From JAQBDA01 sp041301185 (GTDB taxonomy: Bacteria > Chloroflexota > Anaerolineae > Anaerolineales > UBA4823): 6,659 bases of DNA. Shown here piece by piece: positions 1 to 6,658 of this stretch. The DNA is taken from assembly GCA_041301185.1 (NCBI GenBank), contig JBFYSV010000118.1, positions 1-6,659 on the forward strand, read 5' to 3'. Below the pieces are notes generated by a model. That model had not been told where the DNA came from, searched no databases, and saw nothing but the letters and a program-made list of their open reading frames with translations. Made by a program: the position numbers and the translations under genes. The stretch's first letter is position 1; every line of letters begins with the position of its first letter.

Positions 1-7
1 TATTGGT

Positions 8-14
8 GGAGGAG
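8..14 (+). promoter_or_regulatory. Shine-Dalgarno site of nuoI
   Basis: The purine run GGAGGAG ends nine bases before the ATG at 24. It decides the start of nuoI. An in-frame TTG at 3 would place this site inside the coding region and add seven residues (MVEERDT) that do not look like a NuoI N-terminus. A TGA at 17-19, between this site and the ATG, could be the stop of the preceding gene (nuoH in most operons), but too little of it is in view to say. Confidence 0.8.
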
Positions 15-23
15 CGTGACACC

Positions 24-512
24 ATGTTCGAAGGATTGAAAACCACCCTGCTTTCCATGTTCAAAAAACCGGTGACGATCGAGTATCCGGAACAAAAACG
101 CCCGGTGCATACCCGTTTCAAGGGGCGCCATGTGCTCAAGCGGTATGACAACGGGCTGGAAAAGTGTATCGGCTGCGCCCTATGCGCCGCGGCTTGCCCG
201 GCGGACGCCATCTTCGTGGAAGCATCTGAAAACACCGATGAAGAGCGTTATTCGCCTGGCGAACGCTACGCCAGCACGTATGAGATCAATATGCTGCGCT
301 GTATCTTCTGCGGCTATTGCGAAGACGCCTGTCCAACCGAGGCGATTGTGCTGGGCGATAATTACGAGCTATCGTTTACCGACCGGAGGCAGGCGATCTA
401 CGCCAAGGAAATGTTGATCGTACCGGTGCCCGAAGGCGGCAAACCTACGCCGCAAAAAGTAGAACCGGGCAAGTTCCCCCGTTCTATTCCAGTAATGCAG
501 GATCCAGATTGA
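24..512 (+). CDS. nuoI: NADH-quinone oxidoreductase subunit I (NuoI, TYKY homologue)
   Basis: NuoI is the ferredoxin-like subunit of complex I. It sits where the peripheral arm meets the membrane, on the cytoplasmic side, and passes electrons through clusters N6a and N6b towards N2 and quinone. The 162-residue product has two classic 4Fe-4S motifs, CxxCxxCxxxCP, with cysteines at 48, 51, 54, 58 and at 93, 96, 99, 103. In the family, each cluster takes three cysteines from one motif and the fourth from the other. The segment RYASTYEINMLRCIFCGYC (about 81-99) is a strong family signature. The N-terminal 20 residues look amphipathic, as expected for the membrane-contacting helix, and the C-terminal tail from about 130 is proline-rich and polar. 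The start is ATG at 24, nine bases after GGAGGAG; an in-frame TTG at 3 is rejected. nuoJ follows after 25 nt. The length is within the family's usual range, and all eight ligands are present. Confidence 0.97.
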   Translation: MFEGLKTTLLSMFKKPVTIEYPEQKRPVHTRFKGRHVLKRYDNGLEKCIGCALCAAACPADAIFVEASENTDEERYSPGERYASTYEINMLRCIFCGYCEDACPTEAIVLGDNYELSFTDRRQAIYAKEMLIVPVPEGGKPTPQKVEPGKFPRSIPVMQDPD

Positions 513-537
513 TTAACTGACTTAAGGTGTTGGCGGG

Positions 538-1041
538 ATGACTACTCAACTAATACTCTTCTTCAGCCTGGCTACACTAGCCGTAGGAACTGCTCTGGGT
601 ATGCTTTTTAGTGCGAATGCGGTTCATGCGACATTGTTTCTGATCATGAACTTTGGCATCGTGGCAGTTTTCTATTTATTACTCAACGCGCCATTTATTG
701 CTCTGGCTCAAGTAACTGTGTATGCGGGGGCAATCATGGTGCTTTTCCTGTTTGTCATCATGTTGCTAGGAGCAGAACGGACCGGTCGGACCCCATCGTC
801 GTGGTGGCTACAGCCCGTAGCTTTATCCTTGGGTGTGATCCTTCTGTTAGAGGCATTGTATCTGGTGATCAGTCAGCGAGGATTGCTGCCGGTGGGGGGC
901 GAAGTTGCCTCCACCTACGGCGATCCATTCTCGGTTGGCGAGACACTTTTCCGGCAGTATGTGCTGCCGTTTGAAGTTACCTCGATCCTGCTGCTGGTAG
1001 CGATGATCGGAGCGATTGTGCTCAGCAAGAGCAGAACATGA
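538..1041 (+). CDS. nuoJ: NADH-quinone oxidoreductase subunit J (NuoJ, ND6 homologue)
   Basis: NuoJ is a small membrane subunit of complex I, packed near the quinone site between NuoH, NuoA and NuoK, and is thought to help relay conformational or charge changes into the proton channels. The 167-residue protein shows five hydrophobic segments at roughly 3-24, 29-49, 54-77, 90-112 and 143-163. The diagnostic stretch is ALAQVTVYAGAIMVLFLFV (55-73), which in the family is the third helix with a pi-bulge next to the conserved tyrosine (Y62 here). The last helix follows the family-like PFEVTSILLLVAMIGAIVL. The ATG at 538 is preceded by a modest ribosome site, AAGGTG at 524-529, with eight bases between, the weakest in the window. 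Length is close to E. coli NuoJ, and the long C-terminal tail seen in some homologues is absent. Codon choice is less biased than in the neighbours, with four CTA leucine codons against two in each of nuoL, nuoM and nuoN. The family assignment is secure. Confidence 0.96.
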   Translation: MTTQLILFFSLATLAVGTALGMLFSANAVHATLFLIMNFGIVAVFYLLLNAPFIALAQVTVYAGAIMVLFLFVIMLLGAERTGRTPSSWWLQPVALSLGVILLLEALYLVISQRGLLPVGGEVASTYGDPFSVGETLFRQYVLPFEVTSILLLVAMIGAIVLSKSRT

Positions 1042-1043
1042 AA

Positions 1044-1070
1044 CCCGGCAGCTGGAATTTGCCTGCCAGG
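1044..1070 (+). other. possible weak RNA hairpin in the nuoJ-nuoK spacer
   Basis: GGCAG at 1047-1051 can pair with CTGCC at 1063-1067. Beyond one C/A mismatch, CC at 1044-1045 can pair with GG at 1069-1070. This gives a stem of seven pairs and an 11-base loop. No T-run follows, so it is not an intrinsic terminator. It fills much of the 53-nt spacer but stops 13 bases before the nuoK ribosome site. Such stems arise by chance; a role in mRNA processing or stability is only speculation. Confidence 0.2.
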
Positions 1071-1094
1071 CTGTGCTGATTACGGAGGAGGCTC

Positions 1095-1397
1095 ATGGTA
1101 CCTGTTGATTATTACATCGGTCTGTCAGCGATTTTGTTCACCATTGGCGCCCTGGGGGTTCTGATCCGGCGTAACTCGGTCGTGATTTTTATGTCGGTTG
1201 AGCTGATGCTGAATGCTGCCAATCTGGTATTCGTTGCCTTTGCGCGGACATATGAGGCAGTTAGCGGGCAAATATTTGTGTTTTTTGTAATGACGGTTGC
1301 AGCGGCAGAAGTAGCGGTGGGGCTGGCGTTGATTGTGACGATCTTCCATACCAAGCAGAGCATTGATGTTGACCAGATGAATACGATGAAATGGTGA
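1095..1397 (+). CDS. nuoK: NADH-quinone oxidoreductase subunit K (NuoK, ND4L homologue)
   Basis: NuoK is a three-helix membrane subunit between NuoJ and NuoN. With NuoJ it forms a proton half-channel related to MrpC. The 100-residue protein has helices at about 5-24, 28-50 and 59-84. Two buried glutamates known to be important for proton translocation in E. coli, E36 (in FMSVELMLNAANL) and E72 (in AAAEVAVGLAL), occur at the same residue numbers here. So does the Arg25-Arg26 pair in the first loop, which mutagenesis in E. coli has also tied to activity. The polar C-terminal tail (85-100) is typical. The ATG at 1095 lies six bases after GGAGG at 1084-1088, part of an extended GGAGGAGG run. nuoJ ends 53 nt upstream and nuoL starts 44 nt downstream. 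Length and key residues match the family, so the call is firm. Reverse-strand frames here carry no coding signal. Confidence 0.97.
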   Translation: MVPVDYYIGLSAILFTIGALGVLIRRNSVVIFMSVELMLNAANLVFVAFARTYEAVSGQIFVFFVMTVAAAEVAVGLALIVTIFHTKQSIDVDQMNTMKW

Positions 1398-1430
1398 TCA
1401 TCCCGTCCGGAGGTTGATTCTGCAATGATC

Positions 1431-1435
1431 AGGAG
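1431..1435 (+). promoter_or_regulatory. Shine-Dalgarno site of nuoL
   Basis: AGGAG with six bases to the ATG at 1442 fixes the nuoL start. A second ribosome-site-like run, GGAGG at 1409-1413, lies upstream. It is followed 11 bases later by an out-of-frame ATG at 1425, which would open an eight-codon frame ending at TAA 1449-1451, across the nuoL start codon. The nearer AGGAG has the better spacing and leads into the conserved protein. Confidence 0.75.
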
Positions 1436-1441
1436 CTTTCT

Positions 1442-3595
1442 ATGTTACTAAGCGAAGGAGCGTCTGCCGGACCGCAGTTTTTCTACCTGGTGCCCTGGGT
1501 GGTGTTTCTCCCGCTGATCGGCTTATTGATCAATGTGATTTTTGGTGGTAGGCTCAGCGAGAAGCTTATCGGCACGATCGCCAGCACGGCCACGGGATTG
1601 GCGTTTGTGGTCGCCGTGCTGCTGGCAGTATCGCTGGTGGGCCATCCAGAGGGTGCAACGGTTACGCTGGCAGATTGGATTATTTCCGGCGACCTGCAGG
1701 TTAGCTGGGGTTTCCAGGTGGATACCCTCTCGACGACCATGATGCTGGTGGTAGCAGGGGTGGGAACTCTGATCCATATCTATGCCATCGGGTATATGCA
1801 CGATGATGTGCGCCATCACGGCGATCCGAGCCGTTACCGCCGGTTTTTCGTCTTCTTCAACCTGTTTATCCTGACGATGATGGTGCTGGTCAGCGCCGAT
1901 AACTACCTGATGCTTTTTGTGGGCTGGGAAGGAGTTGGGTTGTGCTCGTACCTGTTGATCGGCTTCTGGTACGACAAGGGCGAGAAGGGCATCGGCAATG
2001 CCCTGGCTGGTAAGAAGGCATTTGTCACCAACCGGATCGGTGATTTCGGTTTCCTGCTGGCTGCCTTCACGATGTTCGCGATGTTCCGCACCTTCAATTT
2101 TGAAGATGTCTTCCGCCAGATACCCGAGGTTGCCGAACTGTTGCCCGTGGGTATCCTGATGATCACCCTGTTTATGCTGTTAGGTGTGGCGGGAAAATCG
2201 GCGCAGATCCCGCTGTATGTGTGGCTTCCAGACGCAATGGCGGGTCCTACGCCGGTCTCAGCTCTCATCCATGCTGCGACCATGGTGACAGCCGGCGTGT
2301 ACCTGGTGGCGCGCTCTTTCCCCTTATATGCGGTGGTGCCCTCGGCGCAGAATACCGTGGCGCTTGTGGGTGCGGCGACTGCTTTGTTCGCCGGAACCAT
2401 TGCTGTTGCCCAGTTCGATATCAAGAAAGTGCTGGCATACTCTACCATCAGCCAGCTAGGTTTCATGGTGGCGGCAGTGGGTATGGGGGCGGTCGTGGCG
2501 GGCATGTTCCATCTGGTGACGCACGCTTTCTTTAAGGCGCTGCTCTTCCTCTCGGCTGGCTCGGTAATCCAGGGCATTGAGCGTGGCGAGCACGATGTGG
2601 AGCACAACTCGAAGTCGAAGAAATCCGTCAAAGCGCACGCAGGGCAGCATTTCGACCCGCAGGACATGCGTAATATGGGCGGTCTGCGCAAACGGATGAA
2701 GATCACTTTCTGGGTGTACCTGATTGGGGCAATCGCACTGGCGGGAATCCCTCCCCTGGCGGGTTTCTGGTCAAAAGATGAGATCTTGCTGGAGGCCAGC
2801 CACTTAAGCCCAACCGTTTATTACTTGCTTACCGCAGCAGCATTTCTTACGGCTTTTTATATGGGTCGCCAGGTGTTGATGGTCTTTTTTGGAGAGTCAC
2901 GCTCTGAGGCGGCTGCCCACGCCAGCGAAAGCGGGCCGGTGATGACTGTGCCCTTGATGATCCTGGCAGCTTTTTCGGCTTTAGGCGGTTTATTGAACCT
3001 GCCCTGGACGCATACCTTTGGACACTGGCTGGAACATACGGTAAAGATTGAAGAGGCCGTTCAGGAGATCGCTTTGGGCGAAGAGGCAGCGGTTAAGTTT
3101 GATCCTGTGGTGGCTGGGATTTCCACGGGACTGGCCTTGATTGCCGTAGTATTGGCCTGGTATGTGTACGATCGCCGCTATAAAAGAATGTTGGAACTTC
3201 CGCCTGCAAAGCGCCCAGACGACCCGTTACGGGGGACGCTTGGACCGGTCTTCCGCTTGCTGGAGAACAAATACTGGGTGGACGAGCTGTATTGGATGGT
3301 CATTCTCAACCCGTATATTGCCCTCTCGCGCTTCCTGGCAGAGCAGGTGGACTGGCGTTTCTGGCACGATTGGTTCCACGACCGGGTGATCACCCGCGGT
3401 TTCAACCTGCTGGCGCGGGTGCTTTCGGTGCAGATTGACTTGGGTGTAATCGACGCCATTGCCAACTGGCTTGGGGCAGCCACCCAGCGTGGGGCGGAAA
3501 GATTGCGCCAAATTCAGACCGGCTATGTACGCAACTATGCCCTGTCCGTGTTTTTGGGAGTTATCATCATCTTAGGATATTTGATTTTGCGATAG
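1442..3595 (+). CDS. nuoL: NADH-quinone oxidoreductase subunit L (NuoL, ND5 homologue), long form
   Basis: NuoL is the distal proton-pumping, Mrp-antiporter-like subunit of the complex I membrane arm. In the 717-residue protein the N-terminal antiporter domain covers about 85-140 and the main antiporter domain about 155-450. Signatures include GWEGVGLCSYLLIGF (161-175), with E163 matching E. coli E144, and VTNRIGDFGF, with D201 matching D178. Also present are K252 in GKSAQIPLYVWLPDAM (K229), H277 (H254), H357, H361 and K365 in HLVTHAFFKALLFL (H334, H338, K342), and K445 in GFWSKDEIL (K399). The C-terminal part should form the long lateral helix that braces NuoM and NuoN, with a last membrane helix at about 700-716. 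E. coli NuoL has 613 residues. The extra length comes from a polar His/Lys-rich insertion at about 381-405, a longer C-terminal arm and small N-terminal additions. The start is ATG 1442 with AGGAG six bases upstream; nuoM follows after 14 nt. Confidence 0.97.
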   Translation: MLLSEGASAGPQFFYLVPWVVFLPLIGLLINVIFGGRLSEKLIGTIASTATGLAFVVAVLLAVSLVGHPEGATVTLADWIISGDLQVSWGFQVDTLSTTMMLVVAGVGTLIHIYAIGYMHDDVRHHGDPSRYRRFFVFFNLFILTMMVLVSADNYLMLFVGWEGVGLCSYLLIGFWYDKGEKGIGNALAGKKAFVTNRIGDFGFLLAAFTMFAMFRTFNFEDVFRQIPEVAELLPVGILMITLFMLLGVAGKSAQIPLYVWLPDAMAGPTPVSALIHAATMVTAGVYLVARSFPLYAVVPSAQNTVALVGAATALFAGTIAVAQFDIKKVLAYSTISQLGFMVAAVGMGAVVAGMFHLVTHAFFKALLFLSAGSVIQGIERGEHDVEHNSKSKKSVKAHAGQHFDPQDMRNMGGLRKRMKITFWVYLIGAIALAGIPPLAGFWSKDEILLEASHLSPTVYYLLTAAAFLTAFYMGRQVLMVFFGESRSEAAAHASESGPVMTVPLMILAAFSALGGLLNLPWTHTFGHWLEHTVKIEEAVQEIALGEEAAVKFDPVVAGISTGLALIAVVLAWYVYDRRYKRMLELPPAKRPDDPLRGTLGPVFRLLENKYWVDELYWMVILNPYIALSRFLAEQVDWRFWHDWFHDRVITRGFNLLARVLSVQIDLGVIDAIANWLGAATQRGAERLRQIQTGYVRNYALSVFLGVIIILGYLILR

Positions 3596-3609
3596 AGCGA
3601 GGACTGGCT

Positions 3610-5130
3610 ATGAATTTTCTCCTGTATCCCCTTACCCTGGTCACCTTCTTCCCCTTGCTTGGGGTCCTGGTGCTTCTGTTCCTCAAGCCCGAGCAGAAAA
3701 CTGCCGCTCGCTGGGTCGCGCTGATCACCTCGCTGATCACGTTTGCGATCTCGATCGGCGTGCTGGTTCAGTTTAACCCGGCTAACCCCGACCTGCAATT
3801 GGTGATCGACCTGCCCTGGATCCAGATGGCAGGCTGGGATATCTCCTTCTACATGGGTGTGGATGGGTTGAGTATTCTTTTGCTCTTGCTGACCACTTTT
3901 CTGACCCCGATTTCGATCCTGTCGACATGGACGGCGGTGGACGACCGGGTGAAAGAATTCATGATCTTCTTTCTGCTCCTGGAATTGGGAATGGTGGGTG
4001 TTTTTCTGGCTCAGGACCTGTTCTTGTTCTATATCTTCTGGGAGTTCACCCTGGTGCCGATGTACTTCTTGATTGGCATTTGGGGAGGCGGACGGCGGAT
4101 GTACGCCGCGGTGAAGTTCTTCCTGTACACTATGGCTGGCTCGATCTTGATGTTGCTGGCGATCTTGTGGCTGGGTATCTACGGCGGCACCTTCTCCGTG
4201 CCAGATTTGATCGCCAAAGGCGGCATACCGGGGGATATCCAGCTGTGGTTGTTTATTGCCTTCGCGGCTGCGTTTGCCATCAAGGTGCCTATGTGGCCTC
4301 TGCACTCCTGGTTGCCGGATGCGCACGTCGAAGCACCTACGGCTGGCTCGGTGATCCTGGCAGGTGTGCTGCTAAAGATGGGCACGTATGGCTTTGTGCG
4401 CTTTAATATCCCGCTCTTTCCCCAGGCTGCGCTACAAGCTGCTCCGTGGATTGCCGCCCTGGCGGTGATCGGGATCCTGTACGGTGCTATGGTCTCCTAT
4501 CCGCAGCAGGATGTAAAAAAGCTGGTGGCGTATTCGTCGGTCAGTCACCTCGGGTTTGTGATGCTCGGGCTTTTTGCCCTCAATCCGCAGGGTATCCAGG
4601 GCGGCATCTTGCAGATGGTTAACCACGGGCTGAGCACGGGAGCGTTATTCTTGATTGTCGGCATGATCTACGAGCGGCGCCACACACGGGATATGGATAA
4701 ATTTGGCGGATTGTGGAAGGTGATGCCGATCTACGGGACGCTGACCCTGATTGTGGCCTTATCTTCGATGGGCTTACCCGGGTTGAACGGCTTCGTAGGC
4801 GAGTTCACCATCCTGCTGGGTGCCTGGGATGCAGGGCAAGCCGGAGGCGCGTTAGGCTCGTACTGGTTTGCAGCCCTGGCAGCGCTGGGTGTTATCCTGG
4901 CAGCAGTCTACATGCTGTATATGTTCCAGAAATTGTTCCTCGGACCGGTAGATAAAGAGGAGAACCGTTCCCTGAAAGATATCAACTGGCGCGAGATTGG
5001 CACCCTGATCCCGCTTCTGGTCCTCATCTTTTGGATCGGTTTGTACCCCAAGCCATTCTTTACACTGATGGCGCCTACAGTGGATAAGCTGGTAGCAGCG
5101 CTGCAAACCGCCGCGCTGGCGATGCATTGA
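3610..5130 (+). CDS. nuoM: NADH-quinone oxidoreductase subunit M (NuoM, ND4 homologue)
   Basis: NuoM is the middle antiporter-like proton pump of the complex I membrane arm, between NuoL and NuoN. The 506-residue protein is hydrophobic throughout, and about fourteen membrane helices can be picked out by eye. Family motifs are FYIFWEFTLVPMYFLIGIWGG (from 140), holding E145 (E. coli E144), and IKVPMWPLHSWLPDAHVEAP (224-243), holding K225 and H232 (K234 and H241). They continue with SVILAGVLLKMGTYG holding K256 (K265), QMVNHGLSTGALFL holding H339 (H348), and GLNGFVGEFTIL holding E398 (E407). A glutamate in the last channel helix, where NuoL and NuoN carry lysine, separates NuoM from its two paralogues. 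The ATG at 3610 is six bases after GAGGA (3599-3603) and 14 nt after the nuoL stop, so the two are probably translationally linked. Length is close to E. coli NuoM (509). Nothing is broken or missing. Confidence 0.97.
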   Translation: MNFLLYPLTLVTFFPLLGVLVLLFLKPEQKTAARWVALITSLITFAISIGVLVQFNPANPDLQLVIDLPWIQMAGWDISFYMGVDGLSILLLLLTTFLTPISILSTWTAVDDRVKEFMIFFLLLELGMVGVFLAQDLFLFYIFWEFTLVPMYFLIGIWGGGRRMYAAVKFFLYTMAGSILMLLAILWLGIYGGTFSVPDLIAKGGIPGDIQLWLFIAFAAAFAIKVPMWPLHSWLPDAHVEAPTAGSVILAGVLLKMGTYGFVRFNIPLFPQAALQAAPWIAALAVIGILYGAMVSYPQQDVKKLVAYSSVSHLGFVMLGLFALNPQGIQGGILQMVNHGLSTGALFLIVGMIYERRHTRDMDKFGGLWKVMPIYGTLTLIVALSSMGLPGLNGFVGEFTILLGAWDAGQAGGALGSYWFAALAALGVILAAVYMLYMFQKLFLGPVDKEENRSLKDINWREIGTLIPLLVLIFWIGLYPKPFFTLMAPTVDKLVAALQTAALAMH

Positions 5131-5133
5131 TAC

Positions 5134-5163
5134 GCCGGTATTGCCGCCGGTATTGCCGCCGGC
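5134..5163 (+). repeat. 12-bp tandem repeat, 2.5 copies, in the nuoM-nuoN spacer
   Basis: The unit GCCGGTATTGCC occurs perfectly at 5134-5145 and again at 5146-5157, and a half unit GCCGGC follows at 5158-5163. It begins four bases after the nuoM stop codon. It is non-coding, and its GCCGG and CCGGC elements can pair with each other in several ways. It looks like a replication-slippage product or a fragment of a dispersed intergenic repeat. One window cannot distinguish these. Confidence 0.85.
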
Positions 5164-5172
5164 TCGCCCGGC
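5158..5172 (+). other. GC-rich hairpin between nuoM and nuoN
   Basis: GCCGG (5158-5162) pairs perfectly with CCGGC (5168-5172) around a five-base loop, CTCGC. The upstream repeat copies provide competing GCCGG and CCGGC partners. The sequence after the stem (CTGACTTTGATC) has no run of T, so it is unlikely to be an intrinsic terminator. A stem here could slow ribosomes or protect the 3' end of a processed nuoM message, but this is inference. The nuoN ribosome site starts 17 bases further on. Confidence 0.4.
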
Positions 5173-5200
5173 CTGACTTTGATCTATCGAGAGGGATCCA

Positions 5201-6658
5201 ATGACCCTTGAAGAAATCATACAAAGCACATTCGCTATCTTGCCATTGGTTGTTTTCGTTAGCTGGACGGTCTTGCTGGTCCTGGTAGATATTTTTATCC
5301 CGAAGGATCGAAAATGGCTGACAGCCCTATTGGCAGCCCTGGGAATGATTGTTGCGTTGGGTTTCACACTTGCATGGATTGAACAAGAGCAGGTTGCTTT
5401 CAATGGCATGATTGTTGTGGATGGGTTTGCCATTTTCCTGCAGGTGGTTTTCCTGGTCAGTGGTCTGGTGGGGATTGGACTGGCATATGATTACCTGAAG
5501 CGGATGGAGATCGACCGCAGTGAATACTATATCTTGCTGATGTTTTCGGTCAGCGGGATGATGCTGATGTCGATGGTGGCGGACCTGATCGTGGTCTTTT
5601 TGGCATTGGAACTGCTATCGATCCCGCTTTATGTTCTGGCTGGTTTTGCCCGCCCCCGGATAGGTTCGGAGGAAGCAGCCTTGAAGTACTTTTTGCTGGG
5701 TGCTTTCGCTGGCGGTTTTGTGGTGTATGGTGTGGCGCTGGTGTTTGGCGCGACCGGGACTACTGCCCTGCAGGGGGTGGTGGGAGCGATTAGTGGCGGC
5801 ACGGCCAATATGACCTTGCTGGCGGTTGGGGCGGCTCTGATCCTGGTAGGGTTGGGCTTTAAAGTTGCGGTGGTGCCCTTCCACATGTGGACGCCAGATG
5901 TGTATGAAGGCTCACCCAGCCCGGTGACAGCATTCATGGCGGTAGGCGCCAAGGCTGGCGGCTTTGCCGCCTTGTTGCGGGTATTTGTGACCGCTTTCCC
6001 GGCGATCTCGGTTGATATGACGCCTATCCTGTGGGTGCTGGCTGCTCTGACCATGGCCCTGGGCAACATCGTTGCCATTGCCCAGCGCAATATCAAGCGT
6101 ATGCTGGCGTACTCGAGCATTGCCCACGCCGGGTACATCCTGATGGCGATCGTGCCTTATGGGCAAGAGCGGGTGTCGACTGAATCGGTCGCGGCAGCGC
6201 TGTTTTACCTGGTAGCGTATGGGCTGACCAGCTTTGGAGCCTGGGCGGTGGTGATTGCCCTGGAAAAGGCGGAGAATAAGGGTTTGGCGCTGGAAGATTA
6301 CGCCGGATTATCGCGTAAGCACCCGATGCTGGCGGCTGCAATGACTGTCTTTATGCTGTCTTTGACCGGTGTGCCGCCAACCCTGGGCTTTGTGGGCAAG
6401 TTCTACCTGTTCCGCACCATAATTGATGGTGGTTTCATCGGATTGGCGCTGATCGGCGTGCTGACCTCGCTTGTCTCAGCTTACTACTATCTGCGGGTGG
6501 TGGTGTATATGTACATGCGCGATGGCGAGCCGCAGGTCACCAGCGAGCGCCTGGTTAACTGGACCGCCGGCGTGGCGGCAATCGCTACGGTGGTGCTGAG
6601 CATCTTCTCTGGTCCGCTTTTTTACTGGGCATCGCAGGCGGTTCTGCAGCTGTTCTAG
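5201..6658 (+). CDS. nuoN: NADH-quinone oxidoreductase subunit N (NuoN, ND2 homologue)
   Basis: NuoN is the antiporter-like proton pump nearest the NuoJ/NuoK part of the complex I membrane arm. The 485-residue protein, about fourteen hydrophobic helices, matches E. coli NuoN in length (485). Signatures are MVADLIVVFLALELLSIPLY (125-144) with E137 (E. coli E133), and LGFKVAVVPFHMWTPDVYEG (218-237) with K221 and H228 (K217, H224). Others are AVGAKAGGFAALLR with K251 (K247), QRNIKRMLAYSSIAHAGY (295-312), and GVPPTLGFVGKFYLF with K400 (K395). The terminal-helix residue is lysine, as usual for NuoN. The start is ATG 5201, with AGAGGG (5190-5195) just upstream; the GAGG core at 5191-5194 is six bases from the ATG. 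The 70-nt spacer to nuoM is the longest in the window and holds the tandem repeat and hairpin. The gene ends with TAG one base before the window ends, so any downstream gene or terminator is unseen. Confidence 0.97.
   Translation: MTLEEIIQSTFAILPLVVFVSWTVLLVLVDIFIPKDRKWLTALLAALGMIVALGFTLAWIEQEQVAFNGMIVVDGFAIFLQVVFLVSGLVGIGLAYDYLKRMEIDRSEYYILLMFSVSGMMLMSMVADLIVVFLALELLSIPLYVLAGFARPRIGSEEAALKYFLLGAFAGGFVVYGVALVFGATGTTALQGVVGAISGGTANMTLLAVGAALILVGLGFKVAVVPFHMWTPDVYEGSPSPVTAFMAVGAKAGGFAALLRVFVTAFPAISVDMTPILWVLAALTMALGNIVAIAQRNIKRMLAYSSIAHAGYILMAIVPYGQERVSTESVAAALFYLVAYGLTSFGAWAVVIALEKAENKGLALEDYAGLSRKHPMLAAAMTVFMLSLTGVPPTLGFVGKFYLFRTIIDGGFIGLALIGVLTSLVSAYYYLRVVVYMYMRDGEPQVTSERLVNWTAGVAAIATVVLSIFSGPLFYWASQAVLQLF

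Noticed and set aside
3..23. TTG at 3 as an alternative nuoI start
   Set aside because: It would bury the strong GGAGGAG ribosome site inside the gene. The ATG at 24 has ideal spacing and gives a typical NuoI length.
1903..2706. Long open frame on the minus strand (267 codons) inside nuoL
   Set aside because: It is fully antisense to the most conserved part of nuoL, and its product is low in recognisable motifs. It is explained by the codon pattern of the + strand gene.
3535..4326. Long open frame on the minus strand (263 codons) across the nuoL-nuoM junction
   Set aside because: The product is an unlikely Gln/His/Asp-rich chain made by reading hydrophobic-helix codons backwards. No ribosome site or family motif is seen.
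5158..5180. Intrinsic terminator after nuoM
   Set aside because: The stem is only five pairs and no T-run follows, and nuoN, an obligate partner subunit, comes next in the same direction with its own ribosome site.
1442..6658. Mrp-type Na+/H+ antiporter or membrane-bound hydrogenase cluster instead of complex I
   Set aside because: The three large proteins are related to those systems. The order I-J-K-L-M-N, the two-cluster NuoI and the NuoJ and NuoK signatures identify complex I.
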